This document shows, one piece after another, positions 24,132 to 34,601 of a DNA stretch of 64,000 nt. Made by a program: the position numbers and the translations under genes. The stretch is taken from positions 103,045-167,044 of the forward strand of contig CASGEC010000002.1 in the NCBI GenBank assembly GCA_949300365.1. Direction: 5' to 3'. Position 1 is the first letter of the stretch. Each line of letters opens with the position of its first letter. The notes beneath the pieces were generated by a model, which saw only the letters and a list, made by a program, of their open reading frames with translations, did not search any database and was not told the origin of the DNA. The DNA is from an uncultured Bacillota bacterium. Lineage in GTDB: Bacteria > Bacillota_I > Bacilli_A > RFN20 > CAG-288.

Positions 24132-26918
24132 ATGCAATCCAAGAAATTCGTTCTCCCGCTTGTGTCCTTGTTGTCCATTGTCCTCTTGGCTTCCTGCAAC
24201 ACGAATGGCACTTCCCCAACAGAAGCGGATTCCACGACGACGCCGGCTGTTTCGACTACGCCAACAGCCACAACACCTGAAGAAACGACACCCCAACCGA
24301 CGACACCGGAAACCACGACGACACCGGAAACCACGACGACACCAGAAACCCCGACCACGCCAACGACTTCGACGACGACACCCTCAACGCCTTCTACTCC
24401 TGTCACTGTGGAATGGGAAGTTAAGATCGTGCCTGTCACGGGCGTTACCCTTACGCTGGATCGCCCGGATGGCAAGTATGAAGAAGGCGAGACGGTCACC
24501 ATCACTGCCCGCATCACGGATGAAGGGGTTGTCTTCCAAGGCTTTGAATCCGAACAGGTTGATGAAATTACCTTCGTAAAGGGGCTTGGAGAGACGTATA
24601 CCGGAACTTTCGTCATGCCCGCTGGCGATGTCTCTGTCACGGCAAAGACGGAAACGCGTGTCCAACACAAGGTCTCCGATATCCGCCTGATTGGCGAAAT
24701 GGCCGAAGGCTGGGAAGCTTCCTTGAACATTGGCGACACCTATTATGGTGGAAGCGAAGAGACTTTGACCATTACGGGCGAAGGCATCTATAGCGGTGTC
24801 GAGGTCAATACCCATGTCTATGTCAATGGCGTCTATAGTGCCGTCAGCTACAACGAAAGGAAGAAATGCTTCGAGTCGGATATTGTCCTTCCTGAAGAGG
24901 ATGCGGAAATCCTTGTTGTCAATACCGCCAATGCCTATTCCTCATCCGGAGCCAGCATTTCCTTGGTCGAATCCGAGCACGTGGAGCTCTTTGGCTTCAA
25001 TCCCAGTTACACCTACTCGAACCTGACGGCCTACTTCCGCGTCGAGGAAGGCTATCAGGCTGGCAATTACGGAACCGTTCAGTATCGTCTCGATGGCGGA
25101 GAATGGAAGACTGTCTCTGCGAAGTCCTATCTTGACTGGGGCAAGCTGACGATCAGCTCCTTTGGGGAAGCCAAAAAGGTCGAGGTCAAGATCACAGCCA
25201 CGGCAAAGGAAGAAGACGTCAACGTCACCTATGAAGGCCTCAACCAGATTGTCTTCGAATCCATCAATGACAGCGATCCGGGCATTTTCTCCTCGCTTCC
25301 GGACAAATTGCCGGCTAATACGACTATCGATATCGCAGGCCTTAGCTACACGGGCGATACAGAGCATTACCTGCAGAACGTTACGGTGGAAGGAGCCCTC
25401 TACTTCAGTTACAACGGCTCGAAATTGAGCTTCCGCACGGGTACGGAGGATATCAAGATCGTTTTCGAGATCAAGGAATTGGTCGACATCCGCTTTGACT
25501 ACAAGGAAGACGAGGTTCTTGACGCACGGGCAACGGCCTATGATCCTTCTACCTATAGCCAAAAGGAAATCACTGCCGCCTGTCCGGGAGACACCTTCCA
25601 GGTCGAGGTCAAGCCGGCGAGCGGCAAACTCGTCACGGGTATCTCCATCGATGGCGAGGAAGCTTCGTTTGGCTCCTCCATGTATAACAGCACGACTGGC
25701 TACTATACCTTCAATGGCGTGAAAATGCCGGAGGCGGAAGAGAGCATCACGATCGGATTTGTCGTCGAGAATGCTTACGCTATCACGATCAAAAATCCTG
25801 AAGGAGAAACGATTCCTGGAACCCTCAATATCTCCGGTGGTGCTGACAAGGCCCGTCAAGAAGGCGAGAAGATCAACTTCACCTTTGAACCCTCCGCGGC
25901 CCGCTTCTATGCGACCAAGGTGACCTGCGTGAACATGCCGGATCTGGAAATCGCCTTCGATTCCGAAACGCAGTCCGGAAGCTTCATCATGCCGGCATCG
26001 GATGTCGAACTGACGTTCGAATATGGCGAATACGAGAACACCGACATCGAAATCGCTGTTTCGAGCGAAAGCATCTGGCCGACCATCACGCCGGAAACGG
26101 GTGATATGATTACCGACCCTGGTACCAGTAATTTCATCGTCGGAGAAAAGGTTACCATCAGTGCCCGCTTTGATAGCGAGAGCGAAGATGCCTCTACTAA
26201 GGACATCGCCGCCTATGTCTATAGCGAAGCGAATCCCGATGGCGTGGAGATTCCTCTTTCCACCTATTCTTTCGGAAACTATCGCTTTGAGCTCACCATC
26301 GAGAAAGGCATGACCAAGATCGAACTGCGGGCGGTGGAGAAGAAAGCTCTCACGGCGGAAATCGTCGATTCGACGGATGGCCTTGTCAAGCTGAACTACG
26401 CCATCATCGAGGACTATGTTCCGGTCGAAGTCGATTCCTTGGATGGAAATCTCTTCATCGGAACGCAGTTTACCATCACCGTGGATGAGAGCGGACTTGA
26501 GGAAGGACAGCTTGCCGTTGTCAAGGTCATCGACGTCTCCACAGGTGAGGAAATCGCCAAGGATTGGGAGGGCTACTATACGGTCATCGGCGATATCCGC
26601 ATCGAAATCAGTATCGAGGAGAGCAGGACTGTCTCCTGGAATGCCATCGAAAGTGGAATGACTGCCGGAAGGGTCTGGGTTGGTGAGGATTACTATTTCC
26701 TAACAAATCCCAATGTTACTTCTATCAGCGTCCCTGTTGGAACTGAAGTCACCCTTGAGATCCAATACGGCCATGTCAAGGCGACCATCACCATCGACGG
26801 CAAGGAAGAAACGATCGATTTGGATGCCTCTGATTATGAGCCTAAGTCCCACACATTCGTTGTCAATAGCAACGTCACCATCGTCTTAGAGGAAATCCTC
26901 TCCGAAGAAGGATTCTAA
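24132..26918 (+). CDS. Large surface lipoprotein with Thr/Pro linker and InlB-type repeats
   Basis: 928 residues. Lipoprotein signal ending in LLASC with lipid-modified C22. Residues 26-95 are a Thr/Pro/Glu linker with TTPETT units, a typical spacer through the cell surface layer. The rest is beta-rich and holds several copies of the pattern MPAxDVxVT seen in divergent InlB B-repeats (MPAGDVSVTAK near 159, MPEAEESITIG near 533, MPASDVELTF near 619). No catalytic motif. Strong ribosome-binding site AAGGAGGG. Monocistronic, ending in a strong terminator. Probable adhesin or scaffold. Confidence 0.82.
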   Translation: MQSKKFVLPLVSLLSIVLLASCNTNGTSPTEADSTTTPAVSTTPTATTPEETTPQPTTPETTTTPETTTTPETPTTPTTSTTTPSTPSTPVTVEWEVKIVPVTGVTLTLDRPDGKYEEGETVTITARITDEGVVFQGFESEQVDEITFVKGLGETYTGTFVMPAGDVSVTAKTETRVQHKVSDIRLIGEMAEGWEASLNIGDTYYGGSEETLTITGEGIYSGVEVNTHVYVNGVYSAVSYNERKKCFESDIVLPEEDAEILVVNTANAYSSSGASISLVESEHVELFGFNPSYTYSNLTAYFRVEEGYQAGNYGTVQYRLDGGEWKTVSAKSYLDWGKLTISSFGEAKKVEVKITATAKEEDVNVTYEGLNQIVFESINDSDPGIFSSLPDKLPANTTIDIAGLSYTGDTEHYLQNVTVEGALYFSYNGSKLSFRTGTEDIKIVFEIKELVDIRFDYKEDEVLDARATAYDPSTYSQKEITAACPGDTFQVEVKPASGKLVTGISIDGEEASFGSSMYNSTTGYYTFNGVKMPEAEESITIGFVVENAYAITIKNPEGETIPGTLNISGGADKARQEGEKINFTFEPSAARFYATKVTCVNMPDLEIAFDSETQSGSFIMPASDVELTFEYGEYENTDIEIAVSSESIWPTITPETGDMITDPGTSNFIVGEKVTISARFDSESEDASTKDIAAYVYSEANPDGVEIPLSTYSFGNYRFELTIEKGMTKIELRAVEKKALTAEIVDSTDGLVKLNYAIIEDYVPVEVDSLDGNLFIGTQFTITVDESGLEEGQLAVVKVIDVSTGEEIAKDWEGYYTVIGDIRIEISIEESRTVSWNAIESGMTAGRVWVGEDYYFLTNPNVTSISVPVGTEVTLEIQYGHVKATITIDGKEETIDLDASDYEPKSHTFVVNSNVTIVLEEILSEEGF
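24297..24350 (+). repeat. Three tandem 18-bp repeats encoding TTPETT
   Basis: Three 18-base units (24297-24314, 24315-24332, 24333-24350) differing by one or two bases, in frame inside the lipoprotein linker. Copy-number change by slippage would lengthen or shorten the linker without a frameshift. Confidence 0.8.
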
Positions 26919-26943
26919 TCGCCTCGATCGGGTAAAATGCAGG

Positions 26944-26973
26944 GCCCCTTTCCCGTCCGGGAAGGGGCTTTTT
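26944..26973 (+). terminator. Terminator of the surface lipoprotein gene
   Basis: GCCCCTTTCCC (26944-26954) and GGGAAGGGGC (26959-26968) with one bulged T and loop GTCC, then TTTTT. Confidence 0.92.
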
Positions 26974-27194
26974 GAATGAAAAGCGTTCGCAACGGGGCAA
27001 CTCTGGGTCCTTGTTGCAGCAACTTTCGACTTCCTTTTGCTACAAATGTCAGGGATAAAAAAGCCTCAAAATATGTTATCCGGGGCTTTATGGGTCAGAT
27101 TCCCTAGGGCCTTTTTTGTAATGGGATTCCGCTTAAAAACACTTCAAAAGGGGCCATAGAGCCCCTCGATTCGATATCGGTTTTTAGGGTTTGC
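26974..27194. other. Intergenic gap with the corA terminator and no clear gene
   Basis: It holds a 13-11-type palindrome GTTGCAGCAAC (27013-27023), the pair GGATAA/TTATCC around 27054-27080 and the corA terminator at 27146-27166. An ATG at 26976 opens 43 codons but has no ribosome-binding site and starts inside a terminator T run. A small RNA is possible but unsupported. Confidence 0.4.
27146..27166 (-). terminator. corA terminator
   Basis: On the minus strand AGGGGC (27166-27161), 6-base loop, GCCCCT (27154-27149), then TTTT. Confidence 0.7.
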
Positions 27195-28175
27195 TCAGTT
27201 TTTCTTGTTTGGCTTGTTGCGCGTGAGGTAAAGGAGGATGGCTCCGCCGATAGCCGCCAAGAGGAAGGCGATGACGACCGTGATCCAGAAACCGCCCGGG
27301 ATATCCGTCAAGGGGATTTCCTTGAAGTTCATGCCGAAAAAGGAGGCGATGAGGGTCGGGATGGAAATGACGATGGTGATGACGGCCAAGGTCTTCATGA
27401 CGATGTTGAGGTTGTTGTTGATGATCGATGGGAAAGCATCCATCATGCCGGAGAGCAAGTCGGAATAGATCTGGCACATTTCAAGAGCCTGGTCGAGTTC
27501 GACGGCGGTATCTTCCATCAAGTCGAAGTCGTTTTCGAACTTCTTGTAGTTCGGAGACTTCAGCAGACGATTGAGGACGTTCCTATCGGCGTGGAGGGAG
27601 GTGGAGAAATAGACCAGGGACTTGTTGATGGCCATCAGCTCGAAGAGTTCCTTGTTTCGCATCGAGGAATGGAGGCGCTTTTCGATGTCGTGCGTATGGG
27701 AATCGATCCGTCTCAGGCAGACGATGAACTCACGGGACATCTGATAGATGAGAAGAAGGGCAAGGCGTACGTGCTTCTGGGGCTCGATGACGACGTTGCG
27801 GACAAGGAGATTGTCGATAAGACGGGTGTTGGGCTGACCGATCGTGATGAAATAGTCATCGTTGTAGGCGATGATGAAAGGCTCGGTCGTATAGGTCTCC
27901 TCGTCGGCATCCTCTTCCTTGGTCAGAGTCGGGACATCGATGACGATCAGGACGGAGCCGCTTTCGTTGTCGATACGGGCCGTCTCTTCCTCGTCGAGAG
28001 CGGTGGAAAGGAAGTGGAGCGGAATGCCCGTCTTGGCGCTGACAGCCGTCAGCATGGAGGCGTCGTTCTGGTCAAGGCTGACCCACGTTCCCTTTTCCAG
28101 GGGTGTGGCCCCATCGATGCCATCGATGGTCTCGACGACAAGGTGCTTGTCCTGTTCCTTATAGATTCTGGTCAT
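27195..28175 (-). CDS. corA: CorA-family Mg2+/Co2+ channel
   Basis: 326 residues. A long cytosolic N-domain is followed by two C-terminal spans, with the pore signature GMN in IASFFGMNFKEIP near residue 283 and a final basic tail RNKPNKKN. It forms a pentameric magnesium channel in the membrane. The ATG at 28175 is the first possible start (an in-frame TAG lies 12 bases upstream), yet no ribosome-binding site exists and a TAGAAT -10 ends 9 bases before it, so the transcript is probably leaderless. Confidence 0.92.
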   Translation of the reverse strand: MTRIYKEQDKHLVVETIDGIDGATPLEKGTWVSLDQNDASMLTAVSAKTGIPLHFLSTALDEEETARIDNESGSVLIVIDVPTLTKEEDADEETYTTEPFIIAYNDDYFITIGQPNTRLIDNLLVRNVVIEPQKHVRLALLLIYQMSREFIVCLRRIDSHTHDIEKRLHSSMRNKELFELMAINKSLVYFSTSLHADRNVLNRLLKSPNYKKFENDFDLMEDTAVELDQALEMCQIYSDLLSGMMDAFPSIINNNLNIVMKTLAVITIVISIPTLIASFFGMNFKEIPLTDIPGGFWITVVIAFLLAAIGGAILLYLTRNKPNKKN

Positions 28176-28184
28176 TGCCTGTAT

Positions 28185-28212
28185 ATTCTAGAACAAAAGA
28201 GGGAAGCGGCAA
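28185..28212 (-). promoter_or_regulatory. corA promoter
   Basis: TTGCCG (28212-28207), 16-base spacer, TAGAAT (28190-28185), 9 bases from the ATG. Confidence 0.6.
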
Positions 28213-28295
28213 ACAAGTTTTTTCGGAAAAAGAGGGAAGGGAAAAAGGAATGGGAATCCCATCGCTCCTTAGGAAAAAGAAAAGGCAAGACATGA

Positions 28296-28328
28296 AAAAA
28301 GGGCCAATCGGTTTTTGCCAATCGGCCC
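28296..28328 (-). terminator. Terminator of the lemA operon
   Basis: 11-bp stem on the minus strand, GGGCCGATTGG (28328-28318) with CCGATTGGCCC (28311-28301), two G-U pairs, A-rich loop, then TTTTTT. Confidence 0.92.
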
Positions 28329-28343
28329 TGTTGGATTTTCAGG

Positions 28344-29012
28344 TTAGAAGAAGGTTCCGCGCGCCTTTTCCTTGATCTCGGCGGAGGTGGAGAAGGGGAT
28401 GCGGGTCGTGTATCCTGCCTTGGCGGCGACGATCATCTTGGTCGGCCAGGCCTGGATGTCGGCATTCCACTTGTAGACAGTGTCGTTGTAGAGCTCGCGG
28501 GCAGCGGTGATTTCCTTCTGGAGATAGGAATTCTGTTGGAGGCACTGGGCGATTTCCTCGTGGGCCTTGAGGTCCGGGTACTGCTCGAAGGCGACGTTGA
28601 CCTGACCGAAGAGCTTGTCGATGTTGGCGTTGGTGGCGTTTCTCTCGGCATCGTTTCCGGGATGGCCGGCATTGGCGCGATAGGCGGCGACCTTGGTCAT
28701 CGTATCCTTGTCGAGGTCGATGGCCTTGTCCAGAAGTTTGGCGGCGTTCTGCAGGATGACGACGCGCTGCTCGAGGTAGTTGTCGATCTGCGAGGCATCA
28801 TGCTGGATCTTCTGCTGCAGCTGACGGAGGTAGGTGCGGGCATTGATCTTGAGGATGAGGAAGATGATGCCGGGGATGATGAGGATCCAAAGAAGGACTT
28901 CGAAGATGGTGGAACCGACGCCGACTTTGACGGGAATCTGCTTCTCGATGACGTTGACGTCCCTGCCCTGTTGATTGACCGGTCCGGTCATTTCATCCAA
29001 TTCGTTAGCCAT
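28344..29012 (-). CDS. lemA: LemA-family membrane protein
   Basis: 222 residues from the ATG at 29012 (AAGGAGAG about 7 bases upstream; a GTG two codons earlier is too close). One N-terminal span (about 33-55, FEVLLWILIIPGIIFLILK) and a helical domain with the LemA pattern: LDKAIDLDKDTMTKVAAYR, NIDKLFGQVNVAFEQYPDLKA, ITAARELYNDTVYKWNADIQAWP. LemA proteins are widespread and poorly understood. It follows the 615-residue membrane protein after 2 bases, a pairing suggesting a shared complex. Confidence 0.93.
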   Translation of the reverse strand: MANELDEMTGPVNQQGRDVNVIEKQIPVKVGVGSTIFEVLLWILIIPGIIFLILKINARTYLRQLQQKIQHDASQIDNYLEQRVVILQNAAKLLDKAIDLDKDTMTKVAAYRANAGHPGNDAERNATNANIDKLFGQVNVAFEQYPDLKAHEEIAQCLQQNSYLQKEITAARELYNDTVYKWNADIQAWPTKMIVAAKAGYTTRIPFSTSAEIKEKARGTFF

Positions 29013-29014
29013 GG

Positions 29015-30862
29015 TCACTCTCCTTTTTCGTGATCTTTTCGGAGGAGTCCATCCAAAAGGGAATCCTCCTCGTCGGAATAATTATACCCGTCCTTGAGAC
29101 GGAAACCTACGAAATTCTTGCTGCGGATGGCAGAAGCATAGAATTCCTTCTCCTTCTGGAAGTATTCCTTCTCCGCCATGAGCCTAGTGAAGTCTTCCTT
29201 CGTTCCGGAATAGTTGCGAATGGCGACGGAACTTGTCCTCTTCAAGGGGACGTATTGGTACCAGATGACAGGTACGTCGTGGCTGCGGCCATCGCCGCCG
29301 AAGACCGAGATGTGGGCAACCTGCTCGATGGCCTTGTAGGAAGCGGAATCGACAGCGAAGACATCGCTTTGGCCGACGCTTTCCAGGAATTGGACCTTGA
29401 GGACCTGGGGTGTCGTCGCCTCGGGGTGGAGGAATTCCCTGCCGTCCATGTGGTTGACAAAGCTTTCGGCCTCATAGCTTGAAACATGCCTGACTTCCTG
29501 GACCGGATCGTACTCGCCGGCATCGGTCTGCTGATAGAGGGGGATGCAAAGGACCGGGGCCAGTTCGAAGAAGAGGGACTCGAAGATGCTGGCAATGGTG
29601 GAGACATAGGTCTTCTTGAGCTTGCGGATATCGACCTCGCCGATGAACATGTCGGGCTGGAAATCGGGAATCTCGCGGCCGTGGCGGGAAGAGACGATGT
29701 TGATCTTCTTGAGCTTATAGAAGGAAAAATCGTCGCCATAGGGCTCTTTCATCGTGATAAGCTCGGTCATGTTCTGCTGGGCCAAAGGCGTGAAGAGGAG
29801 ACGGAATTGGACTTCGTTGTCGCGGTCGAAGGCACCAAAGAGCGCCTCGAAATCGGTATTGGCAAGAGGCTGGAAGGACCCGCTCTTCTTGATGCTCTCC
29901 TCGTTCTTTCTCTCCAGTTCCTTTTCCCGGTCCTTGACAAGCCTTTCCACATCCTTCTCATCATGGTCGGGTTTTAGGCCGGAGGGTGTGCGGTGGAAAG
30001 TGAGGTCGGGAGCGGCCTGGTTTCCGTAGACGACGAAGGTGGCATAATTGTAGAAAGGGGCTGGCTTTGTGACATGTGCCGTCAAGGTCTGCGTCCTTGT
30101 GACGACGTGACTGTTCTTTCCCGAACCGACGACCTCGGTCCAGGAGATGACACGGGTTCCCGTATAGACCTTGTCTCGAACTTTGCAGGTAAAGAGGCGC
30201 AATCTCAGGAAGGGATTGGTCGAAACATCCCCGGAGAGGCAAGTGAAGACAGATTCGTTTTTCATGGGATCCTGGCAATAGCCATAGAGCTTTCTTAGCA
30301 TCAGGAGCTTTTCCGGCTTGAGGGAGTCGTCCAGATGGAAGGCGGAAGTGGTCTTCTCGACGATGTGGTTGAAATCCCTGTCGGACATGGCCATGTGGAG
30401 CGGATAGAGTTCAGAAAGGCATTCGGCCTTGAGCTTGGCGACCTTCTTGTTGTTTTCCGCATCCATTTCCGTGAAGGCCTTGATCTTCGGCTGGACGACA
30501 AGGAAGAGAAGAAGGAGGGCAAGGATGGTGACGATGAGGCCGATGACAAGGGCCAGGATGGCACCAAGTCCGCCTTCGCCGGTCAGTAGGTAGATACCCA
30601 TCGCCGCGGCCAGAACGCCACCGACAATAAGGACGATGAGAAATGTCTTTAGGAAGCGGTAGCGGGAAAGGCGGTTCTCGTTTGCCTTGTCGACCTGCAT
30701 GGCCTTTTCCAGTTCCGTGGCGGAGCGGACGTTCTTCTCGACATCGACTTTCGCCTTCTTCGTCAGTCCGTCGAAATAGTCCTCGGCGTTCTTTCGGATG
30801 GCATCCTTCAAAGACAGTCGGTAATAGTCGACGGGATCAAATTCCATGTCCTTGACATTCAT
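29015..30862 (-). CDS. LemA-partner membrane protein, possibly DUF3137-like
   Basis: 615 residues from the ATG at 30862, which has GGAGGG about 8 bases upstream. A charged helical N-terminus (1-68) is followed by two close spans (about 72-94 and 99-122, FLIVLIVGGVLAAAMGIYLL), then about 490 soluble residues, probably cytosolic, with a central Lys/Glu-rich segment (DHDEKDVERLVKDREKELE). The double span plus a soluble domain next to lemA recalls DUF3137-type partners of LemA, but this match is from memory of the architecture and uncertain. Promoter not clear; co-transcribed with lemA. Confidence 0.65.
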   Translation of the reverse strand: MNVKDMEFDPVDYYRLSLKDAIRKNAEDYFDGLTKKAKVDVEKNVRSATELEKAMQVDKANENRLSRYRFLKTFLIVLIVGGVLAAAMGIYLLTGEGGLGAILALVIGLIVTILALLLLFLVVQPKIKAFTEMDAENNKKVAKLKAECLSELYPLHMAMSDRDFNHIVEKTTSAFHLDDSLKPEKLLMLRKLYGYCQDPMKNESVFTCLSGDVSTNPFLRLRLFTCKVRDKVYTGTRVISWTEVVGSGKNSHVVTRTQTLTAHVTKPAPFYNYATFVVYGNQAAPDLTFHRTPSGLKPDHDEKDVERLVKDREKELERKNEESIKKSGSFQPLANTDFEALFGAFDRDNEVQFRLLFTPLAQQNMTELITMKEPYGDDFSFYKLKKINIVSSRHGREIPDFQPDMFIGEVDIRKLKKTYVSTIASIFESLFFELAPVLCIPLYQQTDAGEYDPVQEVRHVSSYEAESFVNHMDGREFLHPEATTPQVLKVQFLESVGQSDVFAVDSASYKAIEQVAHISVFGGDGRSHDVPVIWYQYVPLKRTSSVAIRNYSGTKEDFTRLMAEKEYFQKEKEFYASAIRSKNFVGFRLKDGYNYSDEEDSLLDGLLRKDHEKGE

Positions 30863-30960
30863 TCGCGATTCCCTCCCGAGAGAGATTCTAAAGGACGGCG
30901 CCAAGAAGGTCAAGAAAGAGCCAAGGAGAGAAGAAAGGAAAGGAAAAGTGACAAAAACGA

Positions 30961-30989
30961 TTGCAATTTGAGGGTCTTAAAAGGATAAT
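30961..30989 (+). promoter_or_regulatory. guaB promoter
   Basis: TTGCAA (30961-30966), 17-base spacer, GATAAT (30984-30989), 28 bases before the start codon. No purine riboswitch is visible in the short leader. Confidence 0.7.
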
Positions 30990-30996
30990 CCTCTAA

Positions 30997-32487
<1,491 letters not shown>

Positions 32488-32500
32488 TCAAGGGCATAAA

Positions 32501-32540
32501 AAAACGGCCTTCGCAGAGTGCGGAAGCCGTTTTCTTTTTG
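32501..32540. terminator. Bidirectional terminator between guaB and mscL
   Basis: AAAACGGC (32501-32508) pairs with GCCGTTTT (32526-32533), extended by TTCGC/GCGGA inside. A or T runs on both sides let it serve both convergent genes. Confidence 0.88.
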
Positions 32541-32552
32541 TTGGTTTTGGAA

Positions 32553-33263
32553 TTATTCCTTCTGGGCGGAAGCGGCGTTGAGCTTCTTGATCTCGTCGCG
32601 GATCTCCTCAAGGAGGAGAACGTCGTCGGCCTTTTTGGGAGCCGGGGCAGGAGCGGGTTCTTCCTTCTTTTCGACGCCTTCCTTCTTTTCCTTGGCCTTC
32701 TTGAGCTCTTCCTGAAGGGCGATGCGACGGGCCTTGAGGGTGGTGAAGACCTTGACGATGACAAAGAGGGTCAAGGCGATGATGAGGAAGGAGATGATGG
32801 CGTTGATGAAGGATCCCCAGTCGATGATGGCAGAGCCGTTGTAGTAGTAGGAGCTGCCGTGCTTGGTGTACATGCCAGAGATCGTGGCGGTGAAGTCGGG
32901 TTCCTGGGAAAGGTTAGCCCATTCGGAGGCGGAGTAGAACTGCTGCAGCTTGCTTCCGCCGACAAGGATATCCGAAGGGACCTTCTGGGCATCCGTCAGC
33001 GCCGGAAGGACGGTGACAAGGCCGGAAAGTCCGCCAGGAACGCCCCACGTGCAGATGGACAGGAGGATGGCGGTGAAGGACGTGACGATGGCGTTGAAGG
33101 CAGAGCCCATGATGACGCCGACAGCCATGTCGAGGACGTTGCCCTTGGCGATGAAGGCGCGGAAGTCCGTGGCAAGCTTCTTCCAGCGTCCCTTCTTCGC
33201 TTCCTTCTTGGCCTCTTTCTTGGCCTTTTCGATTTCTTCTTTCGTCAATTCGTTTGTTTCCAT
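32553..33263 (-). CDS. mscL: Large-conductance mechanosensitive channel MscL, enlarged form
   Basis: 236 residues against about 120-150 for typical MscL. The first span is preserved: DFRAFIAKGNVLDMAVGVIMGSAFNAIVTSF (quoted in part; core VLDMAVGVIMGSAF), and the second is near 150-175 (FINAIISFLIIALTLFVIVKVF). Extra length comes from an insertion of about 55 residues in the extracellular loop (65-140) and a Lys/Glu/Ala/Pro-rich cytosolic tail ending in a coiled-coil-like helix. ATG 33263 has only a distant GAG as ribosome-binding site. Confidence 0.88.
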   Translation of the reverse strand: METNELTKEEIEKAKKEAKKEAKKGRWKKLATDFRAFIAKGNVLDMAVGVIMGSAFNAIVTSFTAILLSICTWGVPGGLSGLVTVLPALTDAQKVPSDILVGGSKLQQFYSASEWANLSQEPDFTATISGMYTKHGSSYYYNGSAIIDWGSFINAIISFLIIALTLFVIVKVFTTLKARRIALQEELKKAKEKKEGVEKKEEPAPAPAPKKADDVLLLEEIRDEIKKLNAASAQKE

Positions 33264-33284
33264 GAAAAAACATCTCAGCCCATA

Positions 33285-33314
33285 AAGATACCAAAAAGCA
33301 AGCCGAGGTGTCAA
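33285..33314 (-). promoter_or_regulatory. mscL promoter
   Basis: Consensus TTGACA (33314-33309), 18-base spacer, TATCTT (33290-33285), about 22 bases before the ATG. Confidence 0.6.
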
Positions 33315-33334
33315 GGGAAATAGAACAGATTCCG

Positions 33335-33667
33335 TCAAATATGGAAGGCTTCGTTGAGGATGAGACGGAAATCATCCGTGGGACGGGCACCAAGGAGCTC
33401 GTTCTCGCCCTGGAGGGCAATCCTCTTTCCGTCCTTGTAGGCGATAAAGGTGGGGATGGAAGAGACGCCGAAGGACATGGCGATTTCTGGAAACTTGTCC
33501 GTGTCGACCTTCAGGAAGGTAAGGGTGGGATAGTCCTTCTCGATTTCCTCAAGGACCCTTCCCATGATGCGGCAGGGACCACACCAAGTGGCGAAGAAGT
33601 CGACGACGACATTGCCCTGCTTGACGATTTCGTTGAATTCGGCGCTGTTTTCAAGATGCTTGATCAT
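33335..33667 (-). CDS. trxA: Thioredoxin
   Basis: 110 residues from the ATG at 33667, which has AAGGAGGA 7 bases upstream. Active site FFATWCGPCRIMG, the cis-proline motif IPTFIAYKDGK and the KVDTDKFPEIAMSFGV block are standard. General cytosolic dithiol reductant. The C-terminal part (NELLGARPTDDFRLIL) is a little longer than in E. coli. Lies downstream of the CPBP and TraX-like genes on the same strand with a 64-base gap. Confidence 0.95.
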   Translation of the reverse strand: MIKHLENSAEFNEIVKQGNVVVDFFATWCGPCRIMGRVLEEIEKDYPTLTFLKVDTDKFPEIAMSFGVSSIPTFIAYKDGKRIALQGENELLGARPTDDFRLILNEAFHI

Positions 33668-33731
33668 TGGATAATCCTCCTTCTTGTGGCTATAGGCTAA
33701 CGAAAAAGGGAAGAAGAGGCAAGGCAAATGC

Positions 33732-34601
33732 TCATAGGTAGCCTAGACCGATGGCAATAAGGCCGAGGAGGACAAGATGGAGAGGATAATAAAGGTAGAA
33801 GGCGTATTGGATCCTGTGGCTGGAATAGCCCTTCTTCGGCGAGGAGAGGAGGATGAAGAGGATGGCAAGGGTGGAATAGGTTCCGATGGGGACGAACTGG
33901 TTGGGAAGGACAAAGGCGGCGTTATCCAGGCGGAAGATGAGATAGAAGAGCGCCTCGGTGAAGAAGAGGGCGACACAGGACGTGACCTTCCCATAGAAGA
34001 ATCCCGTCTCCCTTAGATAGAGATCCTCCTCGACTCCATCCCTTCTTGCCTTGTCGACAAGAAGGAAGTCGCAGATTTCCTTTCCCAGGAAGAAGGAAAG
34101 GAAGAGGACGATGGAGAAAAAGCCCCAATCCGTCTTGAAGAGGGTGCCGTATTGGCTGTCGATCGGGAAGGTCGAGAAGAAGGCGTAGGCAAAGGGAAGG
34201 ATGGCCAAAAAGGAGTAGCGGTCCTTCCTTTTGAGGAGATAGACAAGAAGGACACCCAGGAACATGTCCGTGAATGCGTTCCCAATAAGGGGATTGCTTC
34301 CGATCGAAATACCGGCGGCAAAGGAACAAATATAGCCAAAGGCATCAAGAAGGAGGGCCGGAATCAGAAGGCGGAGAAGGTAGTTCCGGATATTGTGGGT
34401 CTGATAGGTTCCCCGGAAGGCGAGGTAGGCAAAGATAGGGAAGGAGATCTTGCCGACGGCCCTGAGGACGTAATAGAGAGTCTCCTGCGTGACCGGGGAG
34501 ACGAAAAGAAGGGCGATATGGTCAAGGCTCATCAAAAGACAGGCCAGGATTTTCAGGACAAGGGAGGAAAGAAGGTCGCTTTTTCCGTATCTATCCGTCA
34601 T
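33732..34601 (-). CDS. TraX-family multispan membrane protein
   Basis: 289 residues with nine or ten predicted spans. The N-terminal block LKILACLLMSLDHIALLF and the later YAFYLYYPLHLVLLGLIA are characteristic of TraX/acyltransferase-3-like proteins. TraX acetylates F-pilin in the F plasmid; chromosomal Firmicute homologues presumably acylate a surface molecule, substrate unknown. It starts in an ATGA overlap with the CPBP gene and has no ribosome-binding site of its own, so it relies on coupling. Confidence 0.85.
   Translation of the reverse strand: MTDRYGKSDLLSSLVLKILACLLMSLDHIALLFVSPVTQETLYYVLRAVGKISFPIFAYLAFRGTYQTHNIRNYLLRLLIPALLLDAFGYICSFAAGISIGSNPLIGNAFTDMFLGVLLVYLLKRKDRYSFLAILPFAYAFFSTFPIDSQYGTLFKTDWGFFSIVLFLSFFLGKEICDFLLVDKARRDGVEEDLYLRETGFFYGKVTSCVALFFTEALFYLIFRLDNAAFVLPNQFVPIGTYSTLAILFILLSSPKKGYSSHRIQYAFYLYYPLHLVLLGLIAIGLGYL

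Noticed and set aside
26976..27107. 43-codon ORF after the lipoprotein terminator
   Set aside because: It starts in the terminator T run, has no ribosome-binding site, and its protein has no recognisable feature.
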